Program-made: the position numbers and the translations under genes | The notes under the pieces: model-generated | Seen by the model: only the letters and a program-made list of their open reading frames with translations | What the model was told of the DNA's origin: nothing | Databases searched by the model: none | Assembly (NCBI RefSeq): GCF_002900095.1 | Contig: NZ_LLKN01000003.1 | Location: 1-64,000 of the forward strand | Length of the DNA stretch: 64,000 nucleotides | Reading direction: 5' to 3' | Source: Salegentibacter mishustinae | GTDB lineage: Bacteria; Bacteroidota; Bacteroidia; Flavobacteriales; Flavobacteriaceae | Shown here: in pieces, positions 8,903 to 17,873 of the stretch | Position numbering within the stretch: the stretch's first letter is position 1 | Layout of the letters: each line of letters starts with the position of its first letter

Positions 8903-9030
8903 CGGCGGGTATTACTTTTTGTAATAAACAAGGGGAATCATGTGAGAATCATGAGCTGTTGCGCAACTGTAAAGTAGACTTTTCTACAAGCCAGATCACC
9001 TTCCCAACCGGGCTGACTTTTGCTTTCGCA
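8903..9030 (+). ncRNA. Cobalamin (B12) riboswitch upstream of nrdBA
   Basis: The conserved B12-aptamer blocks occur in order: GGGGAATCATGTGAGAATC (8932 on), GAGCTGTTGCGCAACTGTAA (8952-8971, containing the B12 box) and AAGCCAGATCACC (8988-9000), followed by a small stem-loop CCCAACCGGG (9003-9012) that could form the kissing loop. A hairpin ATTAC/GTAAT precedes them. The leader between the aptamer and nrdB (about 110 bases) has no obvious terminator, so control could be at translation. In this position the element should lower class I reductase expression when cobalamin is plentiful. Confidence 0.88.
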
Positions 9031-9140
9031 TAAAAAGTAAATGTCCTGGGTAATATTTTTGCGGCCGTCCCGCTCTTCTCTTTTCCATAGACACCTATTT
9101 GCTTTTATGCTTTTGATTTTAAAACTAAAACAAAAGTGAT

Positions 9141-10115
9141 ATGAGTATTTTTCAAAAACGGGTAAATTACAAACCTTTCGAATATCCCGAAATTCTTCAG
9201 TTTACCGAAGCTATCAACCGATCATTCTGGGTACATTCTGAAGTAGACTTCACTGCTGATGTACAGGATTTTCATTCTCATCTTAGTGAAAATGAGAAAC
9301 AGGTAATTAAAAAGAGTCTGCTTGCCATTGCACAAATTGAAGTAGCTGTAAAATCCTTTTGGGGAGACCTATATCAGCACCTTCCTAAACCTGAATTTAA
9401 CGGCCTGGGAAGCACTTTTGCCGAATGTGAATTCAGGCATTCTGAAGCTTATTCCCGTTTGCTTGAAGTTTTAGGTTACAACAACGAGTTCGAGAAATTA
9501 ATAGAAACTCCTGTTATCAAAAAAAGAGTGGCCTATCTTTCTGAAGCTTTAGCAAATACAAAATCTTCAGATGAAAAGAAATACGTGTTTTCCCTTATTT
9601 TATTCTCTATTTTAATTGAAAACGTATCTCTATTTAGTCAGTTTGCTATTATACTTTCTTTTAGTCGGTTTAAAGGAGTGATGAAGAATGTGAGCAATAT
9701 AATTGCATGGACATCTGTAGACGAACAAATTCACGCCAATGCCGGCATTTATATCGTAAACCAGATTAAGAATGAATTTCCAGAATTCTTCAATGAGGAA
9801 ACTAAAACCCAAATTAGGGAAATTATAGCCCACTCTATGGAAGTAGAATCTGAAATCCTGGATTGGATCTTTGCTGATGGTGCTTTGGAACAATGCAAAA
9901 AAGAAGACCTGCTGAATTTTATGAAATATCGGATAGACGATAGCCTTGAAAAAATTGGTTTGGAAAAGATCTACTTTGTTTCAGAGTATGATTATAAAGC
10001 CATGTTATGGTTTGAGGAAGAAGTTTTCGCCAATAGTTTAGACGACTTTTTTGCCAAGCGCCCGGTAGATTACACCAAACACGATAAAAGCATCACCGCC
10101 GATGATCTTTTTTAA
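9141..10115 (+). CDS. nrdB: Class I ribonucleotide reductase beta subunit (class Id-like)
   Basis: A 324-residue ferritin-fold radical-cofactor subunit that works with NrdA to make deoxynucleotides. Dimetal ligands can be placed: E67 in QIEVAVKSF, E97 and H100 in CEFRHSEAY, the first later Glu in LIENVSLF and the last E/H pair in SVDEQIHANAG. Tyr104 sits four residues after H100, where the radical Tyr of class Ia lies. Short flavobacterial NrdB proteins of this kind have been placed in class Id, which uses a Mn(III)Mn(IV) cofactor instead of a tyrosyl radical; that subclass call rests on overall similarity and is inference. It is the first gene after the B12 riboswitch, 41 bases ahead of nrdA. 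Confidence 0.9.
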   Translation: MSIFQKRVNYKPFEYPEILQFTEAINRSFWVHSEVDFTADVQDFHSHLSENEKQVIKKSLLAIAQIEVAVKSFWGDLYQHLPKPEFNGLGSTFAECEFRHSEAYSRLLEVLGYNNEFEKLIETPVIKKRVAYLSEALANTKSSDEKKYVFSLILFSILIENVSLFSQFAIILSFSRFKGVMKNVSNIIAWTSVDEQIHANAGIYIVNQIKNEFPEFFNEETKTQIREIIAHSMEVESEILDWIFADGALEQCKKEDLLNFMKYRIDDSLEKIGLEKIYFVSEYDYKAMLWFEEEVFANSLDDFFAKRPVDYTKHDKSITADDLF

Positions 10116-10156
10116 ACAATATTCCGCAGCAATATTTCAACTTAAAATCCAGCAAA

Positions 10157-11833
10157 ATGCCAGAAACAATAATTAAAGAAACGCAACAAGACCGCTTATG
10201 GTGGCTTAATGAAGAAAGTCAGCAAATACTTAACCGCGGTTATCTATTAAAAGGAGAAACCACAAAATCTGCTATTGAGCGCGTTGCAAACGCAGCGGCA
10301 AAGAGACTCTACAAACCCGAATTGGCAGAAGCTTTTATAGAAATGATAGAGCGCGGCTGGATGAGTTTAAGTTCGCCAATTTGGGCCAATATGGGCACCG
10401 AGCGCGGATTACCAATTTCCTGTTTCAATGTCTACGTACCCGATAATATTGAAGGAATTACCCACAAACTGGGCGAGGTAATTATGCAAACCAAGATTGG
10501 TGGCGGAACTTCAGGCTATTTCGGGGAATTACGAGGTCGTGGCAGCGCGGTTACCGATAATGGCAAAAGTAGCGGAGCAACCAGCTTTATGAAACTTTTT
10601 GACACCGCTATGGATACTATTTCACAAGGTGGTGTACGCCGTGGAGCTTTTGCAGCTTACCTGGATATAGACCATCCCGATATTAAAGAATTTCTCGAGA
10701 TAAAAAATATTGGAAACCCTATTCAAAATTTATTTTATGGCGTTAGTGTGCCCGATTACTGGATGCAGGAAATGATAGATGGCGATCGGGAGAAAAGAGA
10801 AATATGGGCTAAAGTTTTAGAAAGTAGGCAGCAAAAAGGTTTGCCCTATATTTTCTTTAAAGACAATATCAACCGGTTCAAGCCGCAAGTTTATAAGGAC
10901 AAAAACTACGTTATAAATTCCAGCAATTTGTGTTCAGAAATCGCACTGCCCTCAACCGAGGAAGAGTCTTTTATTTGCTGTCTCTCTTCAATGAATTTAG
11001 AGCTTTATGACGAATGGAAAGATACCGAGGCAGTAAAACTGGCTATCTATTTTCTTGATGCCGTTTTACAGGAATTTATTGCTAAAACCGAAGATAATTA
11101 TTACCTCACTCCTGCCAATAAATTTGCAAAAAGACACAGGGCACTGGGACTGGGCGTTATGGGCTGGCATTCCTATCTTCAGAAAAATAGGATTCCTTTT
11201 GAAGGTTTAAAAGCAAAAGGTTTAACGAATTCCATTTTTAAGGAAATTAATGAGAAAGCTACAAAAGCAAGTAAAGAATTAGCCAATATTTATGGCGAAC
11301 CCGAGGTTCTAAAGGGCTACGGATTAAGAAATACTACTTTAATGGCCGTAGCGCCTACTACCTCTTCCTCTGCAATTTTAGGACAGGCATCACCTGGAAT
11401 TGAACCTTTTAGCAGTAATTATTATAAAGCCGGGTTGGCGAAAGGTAATTTTATGCGGAAGAATAAATATTTAAAGCAACTGCTCCAGGAAAAAGGATTG
11501 GATACCGAAGAAACCTGGCGAAGCATCATGCTAAATCACGGAAGCGTACAGCATTTAAAAGAATTAAGTGACGAAGAGCGAATGGTTTTTAAAACCTTTA
11601 AAGAAATAAGTCAGTTAGAGATTATACAACAGGCTTCGGTTAGGCAAAAATATATAGACCAGGCACAAAGTTTGAATTTAAATATTCCATCAGATCTTCC
11701 GGTTAGGGAAGTAAATAAATTAATGATAGAAGCCTGGCAACTGGGAGTTAAAACGCTATACTACCAAAGAAGTCAAAGTGTTTCTAAAGAATTTATAGCC
11801 AATATGGTGAATTGTGCCAGTTGTGAAGCTTAG
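10157..11833 (+). CDS. nrdA: Class I ribonucleotide reductase alpha subunit, minimal form
   Basis: A 558-residue catalytic subunit, about 200 residues shorter than E. coli NrdA: there is no N-terminal ATP cone. The active-site set is intact: redox pair C89 (LPISCFNVY) and C274 (FICCLSSMN), thiyl-radical triad N257-C259-E261 in SSNLCSEI, the substrate loop TTSSSAILGQASPGIEP, the radical-transfer tyrosines in TLYYQRSQS, and a C-terminal CASCEA tail that would shuttle reducing power. The compact form matches the minimal class Id alpha subunits known from flavobacteria. It forms an operon with nrdB under the B12 riboswitch. Missing allosteric activity control is the main oddity. Confidence 0.92.
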   Translation: MPETIIKETQQDRLWWLNEESQQILNRGYLLKGETTKSAIERVANAAAKRLYKPELAEAFIEMIERGWMSLSSPIWANMGTERGLPISCFNVYVPDNIEGITHKLGEVIMQTKIGGGTSGYFGELRGRGSAVTDNGKSSGATSFMKLFDTAMDTISQGGVRRGAFAAYLDIDHPDIKEFLEIKNIGNPIQNLFYGVSVPDYWMQEMIDGDREKREIWAKVLESRQQKGLPYIFFKDNINRFKPQVYKDKNYVINSSNLCSEIALPSTEEESFICCLSSMNLELYDEWKDTEAVKLAIYFLDAVLQEFIAKTEDNYYLTPANKFAKRHRALGLGVMGWHSYLQKNRIPFEGLKAKGLTNSIFKEINEKATKASKELANIYGEPEVLKGYGLRNTTLMAVAPTTSSSAILGQASPGIEPFSSNYYKAGLAKGNFMRKNKYLKQLLQEKGLDTEETWRSIMLNHGSVQHLKELSDEERMVFKTFKEISQLEIIQQASVRQKYIDQAQSLNLNIPSDLPVREVNKLMIEAWQLGVKTLYYQRSQSVSKEFIANMVNCASCEA

Positions 11834-11844
11834 ATCTATATAAG

Positions 11845-11977
11845 AAAAGCTGTTTGAAAGTTTTTTGTGACGTCAAGCTGAACTTGTTTCAGCTTCTAAC
11901 ATGTTTTTGAGTATTTACATTTTAGACCCTGAAATAAATTCAGGGTGACGATTTTAACAAGGCTTCAAACAGCTTTT
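11845..11977. repeat. Long-stem intergenic element with REP-like core
   Basis: Outer arms AAAAGCTGTTTGAA (11845-11858) and TTCAAACAGCTTTT (11964-11977) pair perfectly over 14 bp. Inside lie CGTCA and TGACG in inverted order and two hairpins, AAGCTGAA..TTCAGCTT and ACCCTGAA..TTCAGGGT. It sits between the convergent nrdA and DUF2911 genes and probably terminates both. A shorter relative lies at 50831-50901. Confidence 0.65.
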
Positions 11978-11997
11978 ATTTATTTTGTAAATCTATT

Positions 11998-12843
11998 TTA
12001 CATAGCTCCCCATTCTTTTAGAGAGTCTTTGTTCATTTTTACATAATCCTGGTTTCCGGCTTTTTCAGCTTCAGCTAAAGATTTTTTGGCAGCAGCAATT
12101 GCTTCTTCTTTTTTACCAAGATCGGCTGCTATAAGCGATTTTCTTCTTAGAATCCAGAAGGCATTCGGGTTACCCATTTCAAGAGATTTATTTACCCATT
12201 CGTAAGCCTGTTCCAAATCTTTATTGGCATCGTGATAATAAGTTGCAGCAGCGAAATAATCGGCAGCTCCCGGGCCATTCATAGTTTTCTCAATACTGGC
12301 CATTGCTTTTTCTTCGGTAGGCACTTCAAATTGTAGACTGGCAACTGTATTTGCCCATACAAAATTGAGCGCAGCCGATTCATTCTTAAGATCGTCTATC
12401 ATAATTGTAAAGGTTTCCATTTCAAATGGAAGTTCCATCACTTCTGCAGTTGCTTTTAGCACTACTTTCTCTTCGTTCCATTCAGCAGGATTTCCCCAGT
12501 TAGAAGCATCATTATAAAACTTTACTTCCCATTCGTCTTCCTTCGGAATTGTGTAAATAGCGTAAGTTCCCGCTTTTAATTCTTTACCCTGAACAGTAAC
12601 ATCGTCACTAAAAGTGATTTTGGTATTTTCGTTAGCACCGGTACGCCATACTTCGCCATAAGGTACCAGATCGCCAAAAATCTCACGATCTCTCATTCCT
12701 GGACGGGAATATTCTAAAGTGACATCGGTAAGTCCAACTTTTTGTTCAACTTTAGTAAACGGACTGGCTTGAGGCGCCTTTACCTGTGCCTGGGCAGCAC
12801 TGATAAGCCCGGCTGTACATAAAAATAAAAGTAGTTTTTTCAT
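11998..12843 (-). CDS. DUF2911 domain protein with C-terminal TPR-like region
   Basis: A 281-residue exported protein. Residues 1-19 are a signal peptide ending in AAQAQ. The DUF2911 domain (about 25-165) is recognised by EYSRPGMRDREIFGDLVPYGEVWRTG-type sequence (shown only in part in the protein: PGMRDREIFG, PYGEVWRTGANE). The C-terminal 100 residues are alanine-rich helical repeats (AAATYYHDANKDLEQAYEW; SLIAADLGKKEEAIAAAKK) that resemble tetratricopeptides. The family is common in Bacteroidetes and has no settled function. It is convergent with nrdA and divergent from the SRPBCC operon, with a TATATTTG box on its own strand 25 bases upstream. Confidence 0.85.
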   Translation of the reverse strand: MKKLLLFLCTAGLISAAQAQVKAPQASPFTKVEQKVGLTDVTLEYSRPGMRDREIFGDLVPYGEVWRTGANENTKITFSDDVTVQGKELKAGTYAIYTIPKEDEWEVKFYNDASNWGNPAEWNEEKVVLKATAEVMELPFEMETFTIMIDDLKNESAALNFVWANTVASLQFEVPTEEKAMASIEKTMNGPGAADYFAAATYYHDANKDLEQAYEWVNKSLEMGNPNAFWILRRKSLIAADLGKKEEAIAAAKKSLAEAEKAGNQDYVKMNKDSLKEWGAM

Positions 12844-12867
12844 TGTTCAGTTTGTTTTTAGTTTGAT

Positions 12868-12875
12868 CAAATATA
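12868..12875 (-). promoter_or_regulatory. -7 promoter box of the DUF2911 gene
   Basis: Minus-strand TATATTTG, 25 bases before the start codon. A TTG 16 bases further upstream (12892-12894) is closer than the usual 17-21, so the -33 element is uncertain. Confidence 0.5.
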
Positions 12876-12990
12876 CCGAGAAATTGATTACCAATTTAGA
12901 TAAGAATCAACTTCATTTATATTTTGTTTAACTATAATAATTTTATTTTAAACAAAACTACTCTTAATTTTACAATCAAATATAATTAGA

Positions 12991-13500
12991 ATGAAAATCT
13001 ACACTAAAAGATCGGTCCAAAAACTTCCTATTAGCCTGGAAAAAGCCTGGGAATTTCTCTCCAGCCCAGGAAATCTAAAGACCATTACACCAAACTATAT
13101 GGGATTTAATATTATCTCTGGAGCCGATCGCCCAATGTTTGCCGGGCAAATTATTCAATATATAGTGACCCCTATAGCGGGAATTAAAACCAAATGGGTA
13201 ACCGAAATCACTCACGTAAGAGACAAAGAATACTTTGTAGATGAACAGCGCTTTGGGCCTTATGCTTTATGGCATCACAAACATTTTTTAAAAGAAATAC
13301 CCGGCGGTGTAGAAATGGAAGATATTATAGATTATAAGCTACCTCTGGGAATTCTGGGGCAAATGGCTCACCCATTTTTGGTGGCTCCAAAACTGAAAGA
13401 AATTTTTGATTACAGGCAGAAAAAACTTGTAGAGCTTTTTGGTGAATTCGATGAAAATAAAGTTAAAAACGCAACCCTAAAACAAGATATACTAAACTAA
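12991..13500 (+). CDS. SRPBCC (START-like) ligand-binding protein
   Basis: A 169-residue cytosolic protein of the SRPBCC/polyketide-cyclase fold: an N-terminal strand-helix KLPISLEKAWEFLSSPGNL (15-33), a beta-sheet core, and a long C-terminal helix. These proteins bind hydrophobic ligands; which one is unknown here. It is the first gene of a tight operon with an SDR oxidoreductase (12-base gap) and a photolyase (no gap). In Bacteroidetes this trio often travels together, which suggests a link to light or photodamage response. No signal peptide or membrane segment. Confidence 0.82.
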   Translation: MKIYTKRSVQKLPISLEKAWEFLSSPGNLKTITPNYMGFNIISGADRPMFAGQIIQYIVTPIAGIKTKWVTEITHVRDKEYFVDEQRFGPYALWHHKHFLKEIPGGVEMEDIIDYKLPLGILGQMAHPFLVAPKLKEIFDYRQKKLVELFGEFDENKVKNATLKQDILN

Positions 13501-13512
13501 ATAAATTGAATT

Positions 13513-14208
13513 ATGGAAAAGAATATTTTACTTATTGGTGGCTCAACCGGAATCGGACTTGAAATCGCCAATCAACTGGTTAAAGAAAATAATGTAATTG
13601 TTGCTTCAAGAAATAAAGGCGAATTAAATGATGATATAAAGCATTTAGAATTTGATGTTTTAAAAGATAATATTGAAGATCTCGATTTGCCGGAAAAAAT
13701 ACACGGGCTGGTTTATTGCCCCGGCAGCATAAACCTGAAGCCTTTTAAGATGCTAAAACATAAAGATTTTGAGGAAGAAATGAATCTTAATTTCTTAAGT
13801 TTGATAAAAGTGGTTCAGGGAGTAATGCCGAAATTAAAAGAAGCAGAAAATGCAAGTTTGGTGTTTTTTAGCACTGTTGCTGTGAAAGTTGGAATGCCCT
13901 TCCATACTAGCGTTGCCGCCGCGAAAGGTGCAATTGAAGGTTTCGCAAAATCTCTCGCAGCAGAATATGCTCCCAGCCTTCGCGTAAATGTGATCGCTCC
14001 ATCTTTAACCGATACTCCATTAGCTGAAAAATTATTGTCTAATGATTCGAAGAAAGAGAAAATGAGTGAAAGACATCCTCTTAAAAGGGTTGGAAATGCC
14101 AAAGATATTGCGAACGCAGCTACCTTTTTGTTAAGCGATGAAAATAGCTGGATCACTGGACAAATTATTGGAGTAGACGGCGGACTTTCAACTTTAAATA
14201 TTTCGTAA
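13513..14208 (+). CDS. SDR family NAD(P)-dependent oxidoreductase
   Basis: A 231-residue classical short-chain dehydrogenase. The Rossmann glycine motif is LLIGGSTGIGLEIA (6-19). The NNAG-type motif is replaced by YCPGS near residue 70, and the position of the catalytic tyrosine is unusual: where YxxxK is expected the sequence reads PFHTSVAAAKGAIEGF (from about 130), with Ser or His in place of Tyr but the lysine kept. The C-terminal GQIIGVDGGLSTL closes the cofactor site. The missing tyrosine makes ordinary SDR chemistry doubtful. It ends one base before the photolyase start codon. Confidence 0.85.
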   Translation: MEKNILLIGGSTGIGLEIANQLVKENNVIVASRNKGELNDDIKHLEFDVLKDNIEDLDLPEKIHGLVYCPGSINLKPFKMLKHKDFEEEMNLNFLSLIKVVQGVMPKLKEAENASLVFFSTVAVKVGMPFHTSVAAAKGAIEGFAKSLAAEYAPSLRVNVIAPSLTDTPLAEKLLSNDSKKEKMSERHPLKRVGNAKDIANAATFLLSDENSWITGQIIGVDGGLSTLNIS

Positions 14209-15513
14209 ATGAGCAAAGAAGTGAATATTTTCTGGTTTAGACGTGATTTGAGATTAGATGATAATGTAGGTTTTCTCGAAGCTTTAAAATCTGACAAACC
14301 GGTTTTACCAATTTTTATATTTGATACAGAAATACTGGATAAATTACCTAAAAATGATGCTCGTGTAACTTTTATACACGAGCAACTTCAGGAAATGCGA
14401 AAAGAAGTACAAGATGATTATAGTAGTTCTATCGCGATGTATCACGGCAAACCAAAGGAAATTTTTAAGCAGTTAATTAAAGAATATCAAATTGCAGAAG
14501 TATTCACCAATCATGATTATGAACCCTATGCAGCTCAAAGAGACAAGGAAATAGCCGAGCTACTTTCTGAAAATAATATTGAATTTCACACTTTTAAAGA
14601 TCAGGTTATCTTTGAAAAGGATGAAGTACTAAAGAAAGATGGCGATCCTTATATAGTTTACACTCCTTATATGAGGGTTTGGAAAGAGCATTTCAAATCT
14701 CTGGATCTAAAAATTCATTATACAAGTCAGTACCTGGATAATCTTATTCAAAATACCAGGTTACCTAATTTAAGCTTAAGTGATATTGGATTCAAAACTT
14801 CAGAAGTTAAAGTACCGGATTATGATGTTACTCCAACTTTAATCCAACAATATGAGAACACCAGGAATATTCCCGGAAAAGATGGTACTTCGAGGTTAGG
14901 AGCACATCTTAGGTTTGGAACAGTAAGCGTTAGAAAGATGGTAAAAAAGGCAAATGCCGAAACAAATAAAACCTTTTTCGATGAATTGATCTGGAGAGAG
15001 TTTTTTATGCAAGTGCTGTATCACAATCCCGATACTGTCACTGAATCTTTTAAAAAGAAATACGACCGTATTGAATGGCGCAATAATGAAGAAGAATTTG
15101 AGAAGTGGAAATCGGGTAAAACAGGTTATCCATTGGTAGATGCCGGAATGCGACAGCTAAACAAGTCTGGATTTATGCATAATCGCGTTAGAATGCTGGT
15201 AGGAAGTTTTCTTTGTAAGCATTTGCTTATAGACTGGCGTTGGGGTGAAGCTTATTTTGCCGAAAAACTATTGGATTATGAAATGTCTTCTAATGTTGGA
15301 AACTGGCAATGGGTAGCCGGTAGCGGCGTTGATGCTGTCCCATATTTTAGAATTTTCAACCCAACTACACAAATTGATAAATTTGATAAGGATAAAAAAT
15401 ATATTAAAGAATGGGTAGAAGAATTTGGCACCGATGATTATCCAGAAAAAATGGTAGACCATAAAGAAGCCCGCGAACGGGCTCTAAAAGTTTATAAAGA
15501 AGCGGTTAGCTAA
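14209..15513 (+). CDS. phr: Deoxyribodipyrimidine photolyase / cryptochrome family
   Basis: A 434-residue flavoprotein of the class I photolyase/cryptochrome family, which repairs UV-induced cyclobutane dimers with blue light. The N-terminal antenna domain begins [12 protein letters not shown] (5-16). The FAD domain is clear from [12 protein letters not shown] (about 227-238), [39 protein letters not shown] and [14 protein letters not shown], with the DNA-contacting WxxR regions kept. Start is the ATG that directly follows the SDR stop, so translation is coupled. It overlaps the convergent kdsB stop by four bases. Repair versus pure signalling cannot be separated from sequence alone; repair is the default. 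Confidence 0.93.
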   Translation: MSKEVNIFWFRRDLRLDDNVGFLEALKSDKPVLPIFIFDTEILDKLPKNDARVTFIHEQLQEMRKEVQDDYSSSIAMYHGKPKEIFKQLIKEYQIAEVFTNHDYEPYAAQRDKEIAELLSENNIEFHTFKDQVIFEKDEVLKKDGDPYIVYTPYMRVWKEHFKSLDLKIHYTSQYLDNLIQNTRLPNLSLSDIGFKTSEVKVPDYDVTPTLIQQYENTRNIPGKDGTSRLGAHLRFGTVSVRKMVKKANAETNKTFFDELIWREFFMQVLYHNPDTVTESFKKKYDRIEWRNNEEEFEKWKSGKTGYPLVDAGMRQLNKSGFMHNRVRMLVGSFLCKHLLIDWRWGEAYFAEKLLDYEMSSNVGNWQWVAGSGVDAVPYFRIFNPTTQIDKFDKDKKYIKEWVEEFGTDDYPEKMVDHKEARERALKVYKEAVS

Positions 15514-16253
15514 TTGTTCCAAATTTCCCGGGCTTTATCAAGGTCTTCGGGAGTGTCTATACCAATGGTTTGCATTTGAGTTTCCACCATTTTTATATTT
15601 TTACCATATTCCAGGAATCGAATCGCCTCAATCTTTTCGGCAGATTCTAAAGAAAGCATCGGTAAATTATAGAAATCTATAAGCGCTTGTTTTCTAAACG
15701 CATAAATACCTAAATGCTTAAAATAAGTTACCTGCGCATCTGTATTTCTTGGATAAGGAATGGGAAATCTTGAAAAATACATCGCAAAGTCATTTTTATT
15801 GGTAATTACCTTTACGTTGTTAGGATTGGTAATTTCGTCACTTTCGGAGAGGGCAGTTTTTAAAGAGGCAAGATCTATGGCCGAGGCATCATCTTCCCTA
15901 AAAACAACTAGTAATTTTGCCAGGCTGTCTTTATCTATAAATGGTTCGTCTCCCTGTACATTTACCACGATATCAACATCCATATCCTGCACAGCTTCCG
16001 CGATTCGGTCGCTGCCACATTCGTGTTCCTTATTGCTTTTTATCGCTTTTCCGCCATTCTTATTTATTTCAGCAAAGATCTCATCACTGTCGGTTACCAC
16101 ATAAACTTCTTGAAAAAGTTCGGTGTTTTTAGCAGCTTCATAAGTCCTGGTAATTACTGTTTTACCGTTTAAGTCTTTTAAAAGTTTCCCCGGAAAACGA
16201 GATGCCTCATATCGGGCGGGAATCATTGCGATTATTTTAAGCGGATTATTCAT
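15510..16253 (-). CDS. kdsB: 3-deoxy-manno-octulosonate cytidylyltransferase (CMP-Kdo synthetase)
   Basis: A 247-residue cytosolic enzyme that activates Kdo with CTP for lipopolysaccharide core assembly. The N-terminal nucleotide-binding motif [16 protein letters not shown] (10-25), [10 protein letters not shown] (about 97-106) and YPRNTDA with the IGIDTPEDL tail near the C-terminus match KdsB, and the length is standard. It is monocistronic. Its stop codon overlaps the photolyase stop by four bases, so no room exists for a terminator between them and antisense read-through is likely. Confidence 0.94.
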   Translation of the reverse strand: MNNPLKIIAMIPARYEASRFPGKLLKDLNGKTVITRTYEAAKNTELFQEVYVVTDSDEIFAEINKNGGKAIKSNKEHECGSDRIAEAVQDMDVDIVVNVQGDEPFIDKDSLAKLLVVFREDDASAIDLASLKTALSESDEITNPNNVKVITNKNDFAMYFSRFPIPYPRNTDAQVTYFKHLGIYAFRKQALIDFYNLPMLSLESAEKIEAIRFLEYGKNIKMVETQMQTIGIDTPEDLDKAREIWNN

Positions 16254-16316
16254 CGAAAAAGATAGTTTTAGAGGTTAAATTTAGGTTTTAATATTTGAAT
16301 CGAAGCAGATGCAAAA

Positions 16317-17753
16317 CTATTTATTCAAGAAAAAATCATCTTTAAAACCTATTAGGTATAGCTTATCTGTTGCCCTTGTTACAGCGGTATAAAGCCATCT
16401 TAAATATTCTTTACCAACGCCTTCTGGCAGGTAAGGTTGTTCTATAAAAACGGTGTTCCACTGCCCACCCTGTGATTTATGGCAGGTCATGGCGTAAGAA
16501 AATTTGATCTGTAAGGCATTAAAGAACTTATTGTTCTTCACCTTCATGAACTTCTTATATTTAGAAGTTTCATCTTCATAATCTTTCATCACTTCCTGGT
16601 AAAGCTGGTTAGATTCTTCATAAGAAAGCGACGGCGTATTACTGGTTAGCGTATCTAGCATAACTACGGTTTCAAAAGGTCGCATTTTGGGATAATCTAC
16701 CATTTGTACCTGAACTTCGGCAAAGCGAAACCCATACAGCTCCTTTATACCAAAAATCTCCAGGACTTTTACAATATCTCCGTTAGCTATAAATCCTGCT
16801 TCGGAATTAGGTTTTATCCAGAAATAATTATTCTTTACCACCATAAGATAATCTCCGGCTGAAATTTCTTCTTCCTGAAACAAAATACGGGACCTTATTT
16901 GCTGGTTATACAAATTCGCCCTTTTGTTAGATCGAACAATAAAACTGGTTTCTTCATTCCCTAATTCATTATAGCAATCTTCAATAGCATTCATGATCTC
17001 ATAACCATCCTGTAGTCTAACCACATCTGCCTTTGGAGTAAGTTCAAATTGAAAACTATCATAAAAACCGTCTTGCAGGCTTTGCCTTATTTTCGTGGCA
17101 TTTAATAGAATATCGCTTTCCTCCGCCTGCCGCACCACTTCGTCCAGTTCTATATGATTTACTTGTTTATTATAAGAAAATTGAAGTTTTTCAGCTTCCA
17201 GCGCAGGGCTAATTTCCATTTTTACCGGAGGTAGCTGTGCGGTATCCCCAATTAAGATAAGCTGGCAATTATGACCTGAATAGACAAATTGGATAAGATC
17301 GTCCAACAAGCTTCCATTTTCCATTAATTTGGAATTCGTAGGCGTATCAGAGATCATAGAAGCTTCATCTACAATAAAAATACTGTTTTTGTGTTTATTG
17401 GGTTGAAGCACAAATTGTACGCCGCTTCCACCACTTTTCTTCGGAAAATAGATCTTTTTGTGAATGGTAAAAGCTTCTTTTTTTGAATAATTAGAGATCA
17501 CTTTTGCTGCTCTTCCCGTAGGTGCCAATAAAACTCCCGATTTCTTAATTTGCCAGAGATTTTTCACCAGGGTACTGATAATCGTGGTTTTACCGGTTCC
17601 GGCAAAGCCTTTCAATACAAAAAGTTCATCTTTATTATTGCTTAAAACGAAACGGGAAAGTTGCTGTAATGCAAGATCCTGTCCTGCTTTAGCCGTAAAA
17701 CCAAGATCGCTTAATAGAAGTTTATAAAATTTAGAAGCATCAAGATTTTCCAT
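16317..17753 (-). CDS. RecD-like superfamily 1 DNA helicase (AAA_30 / UvrD_C_2)
   Basis: A 478-residue ATP-dependent helicase similar to the motor part of RecD and Dda. Motif I is KGFAGTGKTTII, motif II IVDEASMIS, motif III LILIGDTAQLPPVK, motif V/Va YAMTCHKSQGGQW and motif VI YTAVTRATDKLYL. It has no exonuclease domain and no RecB or RecC partner nearby, so it is a stand-alone helicase. I start it at the ATG at 17753; the open frame continues upstream to a GTG at 17843, but those 30 residues are unlike the family and overlap the promoter region of the divergent gene. Confidence 0.88.
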   Translation of the reverse strand: MENLDASKFYKLLLSDLGFTAKAGQDLALQQLSRFVLSNNKDELFVLKGFAGTGKTTIISTLVKNLWQIKKSGVLLAPTGRAAKVISNYSKKEAFTIHKKIYFPKKSGGSGVQFVLQPNKHKNSIFIVDEASMISDTPTNSKLMENGSLLDDLIQFVYSGHNCQLILIGDTAQLPPVKMEISPALEAEKLQFSYNKQVNHIELDEVVRQAEESDILLNATKIRQSLQDGFYDSFQFELTPKADVVRLQDGYEIMNAIEDCYNELGNEETSFIVRSNKRANLYNQQIRSRILFQEEEISAGDYLMVVKNNYFWIKPNSEAGFIANGDIVKVLEIFGIKELYGFRFAEVQVQMVDYPKMRPFETVVMLDTLTSNTPSLSYEESNQLYQEVMKDYEDETSKYKKFMKVKNNKFFNALQIKFSYAMTCHKSQGGQWNTVFIEQPYLPEGVGKEYLRWLYTAVTRATDKLYLIGFKDDFFLNK

Positions 17754-17825
17754 AGAAGAATTATCAAAAATCAAAGATAGGAATGGATTTTTACGGAAGA
17801 AACTTTTACGAATAAAAAAAAATTG

Positions 17826-17833
17826 TAGATTTG
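17826..17833 (+). promoter_or_regulatory. -7 promoter box of the 17874 operon
   Basis: TAGATTTG, a full match to TAnnTTTG, 40 bases before the ATG at 17874. No TTG is found at the usual distance, only A-rich sequence. Confidence 0.45.
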
Positions 17834-17873
17834 TCGTGAACACTAGTAATTCTTAAAACAAAATTTAGAACGC

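Noticed and set aside
9054-9061. TATTTTTG box downstream of the riboswitch that could be a second nrdB promoter escaping B12 control
   Set aside because: It matches TAnnTTTG, but no TTG lies at a workable distance upstream, so support is too thin to list as a promoter.
17754-17843. N-terminal extension of the RecD-like helicase starting at GTG 17843
   Set aside because: The extra 30 residues do not fit the family, and the stretch holds the -7 box of the divergent gene; the ATG at 17753 is a better start.
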